Shown here one piece after another: positions 1-8,811 of a DNA stretch of 23,571 bases. The position numbers were made by a program, and so were the translations under genes. Source of the DNA: Sistotremastrum niveocremeum HHB9708 (taxonomy: Eukaryota; Basidiomycota; Agaricomycetes; Sistotremastrales; Sistotremastraceae); NCBI GenBank assembly GCA_001630475.1, contig KV419404.1, positions 1-23,571 of the forward strand, read 5' to 3'. How positions within the stretch are numbered: the first letter of the stretch is position 1; every line of letters starts with the position of its first letter. Below the pieces are notes generated by a model, which worked only from the letters and a program-made list of their open reading frames with translations, had not been told where the DNA came from and ran no database searches.

Positions 1-95
1 GCCTAATCTCGAAGATTTCCACAAAAAATGACCCTCCCTGCGAAACGACGCGACACGTCGGAGTTGAATTTTTGGCGCGTCGCTGCCTGTCCCCA
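1..95 (-). mobile_element. 5' terminal fragment of a second transposon copy
   Basis: These 95 bases match positions 17636-17730 base for base. That second stretch is the 5' (right) end of the transposon at 14220-17730. The terminal motif TGCCTGTCCCCA ends at 95. The orientation is the same, so the body of this copy lies to the left of the window. No transposase sequence from this copy is visible here. The perfect match suggests both copies moved recently, or that one end was copied. The 8 bp just outside (atatatgg) would be the target-site duplication to look for at the other end. Confidence 0.85.
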
Positions 96-215
96 ATATA
101 TGGTCTATTAGTGTCTATTGGTCACATATATACTGTATATATATCATATACCATGAATACATGCTCATAGATGGGGAAAATACCACTACATGACCCTCTG
201 ACCACCCTGGTTGGG

Positions 216-344
216 GACCCTTAAGGGTCTTCCCTGAGTATCGGTCGCGACCGTGGTCACGACTGGTCATGACTGCGGTTGCCGGTTGCCTGATTTTCAG
301 AAACTGAGGCAACTGGCAACTGCAGTCCAGTCGCGACTTCGGTC
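216..344. repeat. nested imperfect inverted repeat (foldback)
   Basis: The arm at 271-291 pairs with 307-327 at 19 of 21 positions around a 15-nt loop. Pairing extends outward in interrupted form, from about 247-264 to about 328-344. A perfect 14-bp palindrome (gacccttaagggtc) sits at 216-229, immediately after a TGGGGAC motif (212-218) that resembles the transposon terminus. It may be the remnant of a small foldback element. The coding-like frame at 308-787 begins inside the right arm. Confidence 0.5.
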
Positions 345-787
345 CGGTTGCCCAATACGACCAGTCACGTGGACTGGACCTTGGAACTCTAGGACCGACC
401 GCGCACGAGCTCGTCGATTACCTCCTTCTGCCTACTACGAGCCGCGAGACGCCTGACTGGCTCAGAATACGCTCCTTAAAGCTGCACGATATCGACCCAC
501 CAACAGTCCAGTATCCTCTTAACAACGCAGTTTTACCTTCCGCCTTCTTTCAAGCATTTCGGTATTTTCATGCTCGTCGAAGAGGCGACAACGGTCTCGA
601 GGCCTTCGCTGTTCGTTCTGGTTTTGGAAGATCCTTCGTCTGGCCCGGAGTGAATCTAGACAGGACGGAGCTTTTCGACTTTCCTGACCACAACCCGGAG
701 ACTCAGGCTTTGGAGATGAGACAATTCTATTCGTGGCTTATCGCGTGCACTCGGCTGGAAAAACTACCCCCTTGGCTGTTGATGTAG
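308..787 (+). pseudogene. unrecognised coding fragment, probable last exon
   Basis: A plus-strand frame is open from 308 to TAG at 785-787 (159 codons) and has no ATG near its start. The strongest coding look is from about 407 on, in a stretch rich in Leu, Trp, Phe and charged residues (for example LVDYLLLP near the start and WLIACTRLEKLPPW near the end). Possible 3' splice sites lie at 325 (tgcag, which keeps this frame) and 300 (gattttcag, which does not), so this may be the 3' exon of a gene whose 5' part was replaced by the inverted repeat and transposon end. I do not recognise the family. The leucine-rich C-terminus would fit an F-box/LRR-like mushroom protein, but that is only a guess. 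Another frame at 733-1062 is hydrophobic and unconvincing. Confidence 0.3.
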
Positions 788-1275
788 ATTCTGCGGTCTC
801 ACGTTCTTTGGGTTTCACGTCAACAACTCTCTTCTTTTGTTCTTGTGCAGCTTTTTATCTTATATTTTATTCTGTCATCAAGCGGCTTAACTGTATCAAC
901 TATCCATCAATTCCTGTCTGTAATACTCTGTATCCCATCGGTTTGTACTACTTTGTAGAAGCAATTGAAACTATTACTTGTTGTATCATCTTGTCTGCTA
1001 TAAACCCTCTTGTAATTGCATCCTCATGTCTTTCCTTGGATTGCCTTGCTTCCAAAACTTAAGTGACGCCTCGGCTTCTTCGAAGCACCGGAAAGAGATG
1101 GGTTTGAAGCATCCAGTATTTAGAATGAATGAATGAAGTTTATTTTTGTACTTATTGCTTATATGACAAGATCGAATGTACCATGGACAATCCTACTGAA
1201 TGACTTGCAGTACATCCGGACCGAAGCCCAGGAATGACATGCAGGACGTAGTCAGTTGGCATAACCCTGCAATGC
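788..1275. other. noncoding stretch
   Basis: No convincing gene is visible. The first half is pyrimidine- and T-rich and could be the 3' flank of the frame ending at 787. A short GAAT tandem run (gaatgaatgaatgaa) lies around 1122-1136, followed by T-rich sequence. Confidence 0.4.
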
Positions 1276-1463
1276 AATGAACGACTCACGGGAGGAGGAT
1301 ACCCCTCCGGTCCGTCGACAGAGGCTCGTCAGCAGACAACAGAGGGTCCGCTGGAGTACCCGGACTCCAGGACAGGATGCACATGGATCTCATTCGCCGA
1401 CATGATGCGAATGGAGGTGCCGCGAGACGATGGCGCGAGTTCTTGACCTACCTAATGTCTTGA
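1276..1463 (+). pseudogene. decayed coding fragment, left side of inverted duplication
   Basis: A plus-strand frame is open from about 1279 to TGA at 1461-1463 and includes the peptide GGAARRWREF. It matches the minus-strand frame on the other side (about 2822-3023), which contains ESAARRWRVIDLPNVL. The similarity extends outward beyond the near-identical arms at a lower level (GATCTC and CGCCGA blocks, and a shared ACTCAC-G start). A small length difference at about 1437-1443 (gcgagttcttg against gcgttattg) shifts the left copy into an early stop. Family unknown. Confidence 0.4.
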
Positions 1464-1681
1464 AGATGCACGACTCCCTCCGCTGCCGGCGGATGCAATA
1501 AGCCCGTTCACAACAGTACCCTGCTGCCGATGTTTTTCATAAAGACAATCCTCTCATTAACCGGGCTGTGACAGCGGGCGGAAGGGAGCGGCGGGACAAG
1601 GAGGTCGATGCTGAGAATCGACCGTAGTGGAATGGGAGCAAGGTGAAGAAGGTGTATTTCCGACGTGTCCGTTATTTTATG
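1417..1681 (+). repeat. left arm of 1.5-kb inverted duplication
   Basis: The arm runs from GTGCCGCGAGACGATGG to CGTTATTTTATG and pairs with 2639-2900 in reverse complement with only scattered mismatches and two or three short length differences. In this arm a plus-strand frame reads on after the stop of the outer fragment (for example VFHKDNPLIN around 1532-1561). The arms therefore carry decayed coding sequence rather than a typical noncoding terminal repeat. No matching target-site duplication is visible beside either outer edge. Confidence 0.8.
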
Positions 1682-2638
1682 CAAGTGATTGCTGAGTCTG
1701 AGGCGCACTTTGAAATCCAAAAATTCTCAGAATAGTTGCGCCATGAAAAGAGTTGCCAGAGAGAATACTGAGAGGATGCTGAGGTAGAATTCCTGTCGTT
1801 GTCGCTGTCAGCGAGTACAAGGGCGACCTGAGTTGAACGGGCAGACCTGAGTAAAAAGAGCACCGCCCCCCTCTCCGATTGCAATGCTACCGCTGCTATG
1901 CTGCTTTTCCAGTCTATCTCTCAGCAATCCTTGCTGTTTGTGTCCTTCAGGTAAATCTTCTTTTCGATTTGGAAAGCAGGGCTTTGAACTCGAGGAGATG
2001 GAATTGAAACTCCGCAACGAACCGACATTTCATTCGTACCGAATCCAGGACAGCATTGGAACTGTTCCTCAGTCCACACCCTACAGCTTGCTCCCCGCCT
2101 TCAGCTTCTTGTTTTGCCACTCTCTATCGCTGAGGTACATCGGCGGACGGTCATTCGGTCTAGAACCCGGCAACAGGTTTACTGTTGTGGACGAGCCCTG
2201 GGCCCCCGTCGCTCAGTGTACACCAAGAGTCGTGCTCCCCCCTCTCTGACTGGTGGTGGTGCCGTGTGTGTACACGATCCAGTCAGCTGAGGATCATTTG
2301 CCGTCAAGACCCAAGTACTCAATATTCAGTCTGCTTCAACACTTAGCGGTGCGTAGTGTAATTGCCGTCACCAAGTAATGATTTCTTCCAATTGCAGCGT
2401 AACCCATATTCCTCGTTCCCCCTTCAAGTACGTCCTCTTGGTATTTCACCTTCATTGTGCTCACGAGCCTCCTTTGAAGGGGCAAATATCCCACTTTACG
2501 GTCCTTCTCGCATCCTTCCATGCATCGAGTTCGTGCGCGTCGCTACCTTCTTTATCTTCGTCGCTACATCAGTACACCCCCCAGCGAGTGTGCTAAATGC
2601 CACTTTCAAACCGCGCCCCAGAGTCCGCGAGCACTGTC
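1682..2638. other. 957-bp spacer between the inverted arms
   Basis: Reading frames here are short and compositionally unremarkable (for example 1884-2249 on the plus strand, 121 codons, Cys/Ser/Leu-rich at its start). I see no domain, no splice-supported gene and no second inverted repeat. It could be the inner part of a non-autonomous element or ordinary sequence trapped between two inverted insertions. Confidence 0.4.
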
Positions 2639-2900
2639 CATAAAATAACGGACGGGTCGGAAATACGTCTTCCTCACCTTACTCCCATTCCACTACGGTC
2701 GATTCTCAGCATCGACCTCTTGTCCCGCCGCTCCCTTCCGCCCGCTGTCACAGCCCGGTTAATGAGAGGATTGTCTTTATGAAAAACATCGGCAGCAGGG
2801 TACTGTTGTGAACGGGCTTATTGCATCCGCCGGCAGCGGAGGGAGTCGTGCATCTTCAAGACATTAGGTAGGTCAATAACGCGCCATCGTCTCGCGGCAC
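2639..2900 (-). repeat. right arm of 1.5-kb inverted duplication
   Basis: This is the reverse complement of 1417-1681. It differs by a 1-nt loss in the gacaag-agg stretch (about 2719-2724), a 2-nt difference near the outer end, and a handful of substitutions. The outer edge is cgcgccatcgtctcgcggcac at 2880-2900. The transition from very high to moderate similarity at the outer edge is abrupt. Confidence 0.8.
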
Positions 2901-3023
2901 TCTCGCTGGCGACGATCTCGGCGTCAGAGATCAACCTACGGCGTGCCTCCAGGCACGCCACGCCATTGCCCTCTGCGATCTGTTGCCCCTCGTTGGCGGC
3001 AGAACAGAGGGGTCTTGTTTCCG
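2822..3023 (-). pseudogene. decayed coding fragment, right side of inverted duplication
   Basis: Read on the minus strand from about 3023, this frame is open for some 65 codons to a TAA just inside the arm. It carries ACLEARRRLISDAEIV, then ESAARRWRVIDLPNVL, then KMHDSLRCRRMQ. It is the better-preserved partner of the fragment at 1276-1463. Its product is unrecognised. The two fragments point toward each other, so the unit is an inverted duplication of the 3' end of one gene or element. Confidence 0.4.
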
Positions 3024-3640
3024 CGTGAGTTTTCCATCATATCATCGTATGGATGCAAACTGATTGAATGTTATTGTTTGATCTGAGGCATTACTGCAGG
3101 TCCAAGGAGATACTGAGTATATTACATTCCCGTGTAGTAGCTCGAATACTCTCTTTGTTGTATGTATCTCGTATCCATTAATACTTTGCTGAAGAATAAA
3201 GACGTTGTGTATTGAAAGAATAAGCTGAATCACGATTGAAGAGAATTGGTAAAATCGACATGGAAGTACGAGAGGTCCCTGAGCCCTGTTCATGAAATGG
3301 CCCCCGCGATGCGCGATCCTTTCGTGAACACGAGTACAGTTTTGAATTCATCGGCAGGTCCCTAGCATCCACGGTTTCTTGTTTCACGGCGACCCCAGAA
3401 CAGAGTAAAGAATGAATATCCCTGCAAATTCGTTGCGATCGAGCGGTAGGGCAGACGAGAAAGGGACCAAAGTCTTGCGGACTTCTTCGCTACGGATTGG
3501 TCACAGAAGCTTCTTGATGTCAGGTAGACCATTCAGACAGACACAGGTGCGAGAACGAAGCAGGTGATTAGATAGAGCAAAACCAGAATGCCCAAGTGGC
3601 AGCCCTAGAGGAACGTTTAGCCAAGAGTGTCTCGAAGATC
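3024..3640. other. noncoding stretch
   Basis: Only short overlapping minus-strand frames are present (for example 3042-3293 and 3178-3387), without a recognisable motif or consistent splice sites. I see no repeat. Confidence 0.35.
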
Positions 3641-3650
3641 TTCCATCATC

Positions 3651-4129
3651 TCATTTCGATTGCGGCGTCAAGAGATCCACTGAGTACATCCATCGGCGCC
3701 GGCGCGGTTGAGGACTAAGACCACGATTCACTCTCTGACATGCCATGGCGAGAAATCCTTCGGAAATAATCACATTCTTGGAGATGAAGGGTAATTGATA
3801 GGTATCACAAGAGGGTGGCACCAGAATGACGCGGATCGAATTTCGCTTCGCCGAAGTCGAAGGCTGAGAGAGCCGATCTGAAGGCTGGACTCTCACATTA
3901 GAAGATTTTTCGCCGAAGATATCTCGGAATTCGTACCTTGGTAAGGCTATTGAATGGCAAATTTCTCCCATCGGTAGGAAGGCCTGCGCTCTTTTTTGAG
4001 ATCCGCGGAGGCTGATAGTGCGAAGATAAGTGGATTACCGTATTCTTTGCAAGAGGCATCATATTGACGTGAGGACGGTGTGGACGAAGGCCAACCGAAG
4101 TACTGCAACGCATCGTGTGCCTTGGCCAT
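3651..4129 (-). CDS. possible exons of an unrecognised minus-strand gene
   Basis: A minus-strand ATG at 4129 opens 60 codons (start MAKAHDALQYFGW) ending at TAG at about 3947. An overlapping frame continues from about 3971 to 3651. Splicing could join them with further exons upstream at 4640-5056, since the strand is the same. No donor-acceptor pair is clearly better than the others, and no domain is recognisable. This may be a decayed gene. Confidence 0.2.
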
Positions 4130-4483
4130 AGAGTGATTGAATGAAATACTTGAGAATAGCCCAGCGCATTTTGTTTAGCAAAGCGTTGCGTGGGGCGTTC
4201 ATCGAGTACGATATGCGATACTGTTCAAAATGTCAGTATTTTCTCGCAACTGACTAATGCTGATGGTTCGAGTCCTTCCGACACTGTCACGAACTTCTTC
4301 CTGCTTAGCCGAATTGCACTCTTTAAATCCTGGATGCCGATTTAATCGTCACATCTTAAAATGGCGATCGATTGTCCTAGTTTCAAAAACGTGAGGAAAA
4401 CTCTCGAGAGCTTGAATTCCGGTGACTGACCTTTGGATGGTGGCTCGCTCAGCGCTCAAGTACAGCAGTATACGTTCTCAAAG

Positions 4484-5056
4484 CATTCCACGGCCTTTCC
4501 TTAGGTTCGTTTCGGCCTCTGCGCCGTGTATGATTAATGGGATCTTCAGCAAAGACTGCGAAAGGAACTCACAATACCTCAAAAACCGAATGGTATTCCG
4601 AGGCTGGTCAATGCAGAAACGGGGTCATACAACGGCCAGTCAATCTGTGGCCTTCCGTCTGATGAACTTGGAAGAATGTCCCAGACCTGTTGAGAAGCTC
4701 TGGTAGTAGCCAAGGGCGGTGAAGGAATGCTCGTCGAGAACGAGATGAATCCTCCTGAAAACCGAATTTTTCTTGTCCGTCCAGTGCTCACTTCCGGCTG
4801 ACGCCCTTTGGCTAAAATGCGGATGTAATTCTTCGTTAGGCATTGCTGCAAGCATGGTCGTCTGAGACGGGGACAGGGCATTACACCTGTGACACTCACA
4901 AAGCCTTTTCCCGATCTCATAACTTCCTTCCTTCGGCAGCCACAGACTGTCGATGGGGAATCCTTTGAAAGACAGGTAGTGGATGAGTGCGGTTTGACAA
5001 GGTTTTGTCATCCTGAGTTGGAGATCTGGCTGGATGTCGAGTGGTCTGTTCCACAA
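4484..5056 (-). CDS. possible multi-exon gene, unrecognised
   Basis: A minus-strand frame runs from ATG at 5056 to TGA at 4640. A good-looking 54-nt intron (GTGAGT ... CTTGCAG, 4846-4899) can be removed in phase, giving ...YEIGKRL-S-MPNEELHPHF.... Further downstream, in another frame, a coding-looking stretch (RNTIRFLRYCEFLSQSLLK, about 4520-4590) reaches a stop near 4484, so at least one more intron or a frameshift would be needed. The opposite strand is also open at 4889-5110, so the strand is not certain. No family recognised. Confidence 0.25.
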
Positions 5057-5110
5057 TTCAACCGCGAAGCACCCAGATTAGTATTGAATTCTTACGATAA
5101 TCTTGTATAA

Positions 5111-5500
5111 TGTCCTGACTCTTCAGCAGAATAGTCCAGCAGAACACTCAAGCGTATGGACAGGTCATATTTCTGTTTCCATTGCCCCTCATGAACGACG
5201 TGAAAGTTTCAAACTTGGTGACCAGCGGATTTGCGTGAACTTCAGCGGCCAGCAGTAATAGACAGACTTCAGATGAAGATCTCAGCAAAACCTTTCGCAA
5301 TCCAGAGTGGCAACAAGAACTGGGCAATAGCGTGGGCTCATCGATCATCTTTGAGTGACTTGACCGTTGAACGCTGAGTTACCGGCGGATGTTTGTCCTG
5401 GCATCTCGAGTCTGAGTCTTTCCCTTCGCCATCCGCATATTCAGATCCTATGCTTTCTTTCACGACTTCACGAACTTGAAGATAATGATCATGTCTAGAT
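5111..5500. other. stretch without a supported gene
   Basis: This is the presumed upstream part of the degraded plus-strand gene whose 3' exons begin near 5500. Short frames exist on both strands (for example minus 5148-5348), but none can be tied to the paralogous position near 18100-18500, where similarity is weak by eye. Confidence 0.3.
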
Positions 5501-6173
5501 CCCTCTACGAGGCTTGAGAGGCCTGTGAGTTTGGATGATCTTGACGGGAAGAAATTGACGTTCGCGCATAGGCAAAATCGGTCTGGTGGACCGACATCTA
5601 CTTCAGACCATCAAGCAGTTGAGCTCCAGCTCCTCGAACTTATAGTGTACCACTCTGTTAATAAGTATCAGCCAACAACTCTTCAGAGAAATCAATCATT
5701 GTCCCTGAGGACTTCAAACAACCTCCTCGTCGGCGATCCTCTGTTCTTAGGATGATATTCCATGCATCTCTCTTGATCGACGTCTTCGTCTCCTAGAGAA
5801 TATTTTGCGGCGCCCTACATGGCACAGCTGGGAACAGTCTTGGCACTCGATCTTTCAAGCACCAGACATGCCATATTCTTTGCTCGGGAGGAATGTTCGC
5901 ATAAATACTCTGACGCTTTCCTTCGCCGACGATCAACCGACGCCCTTGCTCAGCATTCTTCAGCCTGCAACTCTATCTATCACCCTCTGGATCCCTCTGA
6001 CGATATCCTGAATGTACGAATGTGAAGAGTATACATTCTCTCTCTCGACTGGGCCAACTGCAAAGGGTGCGGCTTCACTCGCGGTGTACGGTTTTCTACG
6101 ACCTCATGAACTTCATGTGGAGTCCGGTGTCACTCTACTCTTGTCAGCGATGCTGCAAGGGCGCGTGAGATAG
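5500..6173 (+). pseudogene. degraded convergent gene, copy A
   Basis: Plus-strand remnants converge on the 3' end of NLR A and have counterparts at 18480-19139. An intron at 5525-5571 (GTGAGT ... CATAG, with TTGACGGGAAGAAATTGAC inside) precedes a short exon reading LVDRHLLQTIKQL. In the other copy the same place reads SVDRPLLRTIRQL. A second acceptor (TTCTTAG, ending at 5750) opens an 86-codon frame to 6011 that contains ISLDRRLRLLENIL and TLTLSFADDQPTPLLSIL. A last small frame at 6012-6173 reads ELHVESGVTLLL. The stops between these pieces cannot all be spliced out, so I call it a pseudogene. The leucine-rich style is like fungal F-box/LRR proteins, but no F-box motif is seen. Confidence 0.4.
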
Positions 6174-6425
6174 AGAAGACGATTGACCACAACATCAACG
6201 CTCCGTTGTCCATTGGACTTGAACATATTAGAGCATTACAGTCTGTGCACCTCTGTGTGGCGTCGTCACGGAATCCGAATGCCTCTCATATACTTCATTT
6301 GTGTCAGGTCGATTGGCAGAGCGTACTCCGTGCAAATAGAATGCCAAATATAAAATGCAACAGGCATCGTAGAAAAACAAGCACAAATTTAGATGTAGCA
6401 TGCAGTGCAATAAATACCGCCCACG
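6174..6425. other. short convergent intergenic region A
   Basis: The 3' ends of NLR A and of the plus-strand remnant face each other here. No terminator-like motif or gene is clear. AT-rich sequence suited to polyadenylation lies around 6340-6420. Confidence 0.35.
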
Positions 6426-8753
6426 TCAAGAGGCCGAGTCAGAAATCGAAGAAGCCGGTCCTTTCCAACACTTCGTCCAATCTTTGCCATGCACAAAGTC
6501 TGAGATATCTACACGAGTCTCGGGAACTCCAATGACTCGGTGTCTGTCACTCCACACGAATCCTCGGCGGAATCTTTCCGGCACCCAGAATAATCGCGAC
6601 TCGTCAGGTCCTGTGTCATACACCCATCCGTCCCAGGGGTCAGGACTGAACCAATATTGATCATCTGCGGGCTTGCTTTTCCAAGGTAAAGCAGATGGTT
6701 CGGTTGCAATGTCCCATGTATGCACAACGCCGTCTGCCGTGGATGCAGCCATGATTTGTCTACCGTCAGGCGTGAATGCAAGAGTCTGAGCCTTGCAGTG
6801 GGAATGTAGGAGAGCTCCAAATTTCTTGCCGGTGTCCACATCCCAAATATGGACAGTTCCATCTTCAAATGCTACTGCAATCCTCCGGCCGTCCGGAGAG
6901 AAAGCTGCTGCACCGACACGGCTGCCTTCCGCATAGTCCGCTTCAAAATTAGGGCCGAACATGCTCAACCGTCCTTTGATGATCGTCCATAATTGAATGC
7001 CCCTAGTGGAGGCCGAGAGAAGTCGCCTTCCTTTGGGCGAAAATGTCAGTACCACATCTTCATCAGCTCGCCCATAAATTGCGTGTTTGAGCGGTTCTTC
7101 AGCCTCTGGATCCCAGACTTCATATCTATCGGGAAAAGTCACAGATACTATCCGGTTTCCATTCGTGGCAAACACAGCAGCCCAAGCATTGTTTCCAAAA
7201 CCGTCGAGAACATGCAACGGCAATGCAGTCCCAGATCGGATATCCCAGACTCGGAGTGTTCCGTCCTCGGAAGCTGATAGGAGCAGCTCTGCGTTACGAG
7301 AGAAAGACAGGCTTGTGATATTGTCACCATGCCCTTCAGACAGATGATGGTGCTGCTCGGGAGTTTGCCAGTGCCAGAGTCCAACAGAATGTTCCTCGTC
7401 TGCATATGCTAGTGTCGTTTGATTCGGTGAGATGGCCATCTTGTTCCACAAGTCATTGTTTGCCCGTACTGACTTTCGAGCACGAACTTTTGCAGACTTG
7501 GTCTCCTGAATCTGAATAATCTGTTTTCCAATAGCCAAGGCAATGATCGAGCTATCAGATGATATCTGGACGCCCACGACGTGCTGAATGGGAGATACGT
7601 AATGATGAGGAGCAGAGAGCGCCCGCTCGACGTTCCACACATGGATGATGCCCTCAGACGTGATGCAAGTCAATTGCCTTCCATCCGGAGAGAACCCCAG
7701 GGTCGTTGGCGAACCGTATTGGCTTTGAAGGGGCTTGCAGAGGAGACGCCCGTCAGTTGCATCCCATAGGCGGATCGTGTGATCCCCTGAGCCGCTTGCG
7801 ACAAGCTGACTGTGACGAGAAGCAGCGAGGCAGTCGATGTGAAGCGCATGTTGCTCGTGCACCTTGGTGTGCCATATTTCCTGTCCTTCCTGGAGATTCC
7901 AAGCACGTATTATGCAGTCATCATCATAAGAAAATACTGTACTATTGTCAAGGGAGTAGATGGCCTCTTGAGCGCGGGCTTTGTGACCCTTGAAGATCCT
8001 CGGGCTGAGAGTCTTAGCACTCCAGTGGCCGATCTGATGACCAGACCTCTCTCCGCCCCACCGGAGTAGACCTTCGCCATCCGGCGAGAATGCAACCTCG
8101 CCGTCATCATCAAATGAACGAAAATCTAAGAGCGATGTAGAAATGATATGCTCTCCAGTTTGAGTGCACCACTTCTGGAGAGTGCCTTGTTTGGTGAGGG
8201 AAAGAACATAACGACAATCAGGGGAAATCATGCCATGAATGACGTCTTCAGGCGGATGGATCTTGATGCGAGATGTGCGGCGGGTACCGTCCCCGATTTG
8301 CATCACCTCAAACTCCAAATGCTGCCCGAGCAGATATATGGAACTTCCATCGGGAGAGAATTGCCAATGACGAAGTTTGGTAGCGTTTAATGTTTCTTGC
8401 CTCCACGTCGGCTCGTAAGATGTGGAATCAAACAGCACAAAAAGCGGGCCATTCGAAGCCAATATGTGAGCACCATCCGGCGAAAATAGTGTTTGAACAA
8501 CACCCATACCATCTCTGACTAGATGAAAGAGTGTTTTCTCGAGGGGGCTGTCGGCAGTCAGCAGCTCTGATGTCACGACAGGTAGACGATGGAGTAGGTA
8601 GTGGTGGTAGCGATGCACCCAATGGGCAGGGTTAACGTATGGCAGAGTGGATAGATACACATGAGGGCCACTTGTTGTCTGGAAATTGCTGGTTTGGCGA
8701 AGACATGCCTCGATCTCAATGCTAGTGTCTGTGAGCTCCTTATTGTTTTCCCA
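6426..8753 (-). CDS. NLR A WD40 double propeller exon (exon 9)
   Basis: A single 776-codon exon encodes about 14 WD40-type repeats, judged by spaced FSPDG and W(D/N) motifs such as GDHTIRLWDATDG, EDGTLRVWDIRSG and EDGTVHIWDVDTG. That is the number for two seven-bladed propellers. Several early repeats are degenerate. After the repeats comes a conserved tail (DPWDGWVYDTGPDESRLFWV, then TRVDISDFVHGKDWTKCW) that I associate with WD40-ending mushroom NLRs. WD40 arrays are the presumed ligand-sensing part of fungal NLRs. This frame also stays open upstream through the intron to 8858, which could mislead gene callers into a separate start at MNQFWRL. No lesion is seen in this exon. The likely 3' end lies beyond the stop at 6426. 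Confidence 0.85.
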   Translation of the reverse strand, partial: WENNKELTDTSIEIEACLRQTSNFQTTSGPHVYLSTLPYVNPAHWVHRYHHYLLHRLPVVTSELLTADSPLEKTLFHLVRDGMGVVQTLFSPDGAHILASNGPLFVLFDSTSYEPTWRQETLNATKLRHWQFSPDGSSIYLLGQHLEFEVMQIGDGTRRTSRIKIHPPEDVIHGMISPDCRYVLSLTKQGTLQKWCTQTGEHIISTSLLDFRSFDDDGEVAFSPDGEGLLRWGGERSGHQIGHWSAKTLSPRIFKGHKARAQEAIYSLDNSTVFSYDDDCIIRAWNLQEGQEIWHTKVHEQHALHIDCLAASRHSQLVASGSGDHTIRLWDATDGRLLCKPLQSQYGSPTTLGFSPDGRQLTCITSEGIIHVWNVERALSAPHHYVSPIQHVVGVQISSDSSIIALAIGKQIIQIQETKSAKVRARKSVRANNDLWNKMAISPNQTTLAYADEEHSVGLWHWQTPEQHHHLSEGHGDNITSLSFSRNAELLLSASEDGTLRVWDIRSGTALPLHVLDGFGNNAWAAVFATNGNRIVSVTFPDRYEVWDPEAEEPLKHAIYGRADEDVVLTFSPKGRRLLSASTRGIQLWTIIKGRLSMFGPNFEADYAEGSRVGAAAFSPDGRRIAVAFEDGTVHIWDVDTGKKFGALLHSHCKAQTLAFTPDGRQIMAASTADGVVHTWDIATEPSALPWKSKPADDQYWFSPDPWDGWVYDTGPDESRLFWVPERFRRGFVWSDRHRVIGVPETRVDISDFVHGKDWTKCWKGPASSISDSAS

Positions 8754-8811
8754 CTGCCAAAAGAGTGTATGAGATAGTGGACGATAACGCTTGAAGGAAA
8801 CATTGGTGTAC

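Noticed and set aside
733-1062. Plus-strand 109-codon frame with hydrophobic segments
   Set aside because: Its composition follows a T-rich noncoding stretch, it overlaps the better frame ending at 787, and it has no recognisable motif.
1417-2900. MULE-type element with long terminal inverted repeats
   Set aside because: The arms are long enough, but no 9-11 bp target duplication flanks them, coding-like sequence runs through the arms, and similarity continues beyond their edges.
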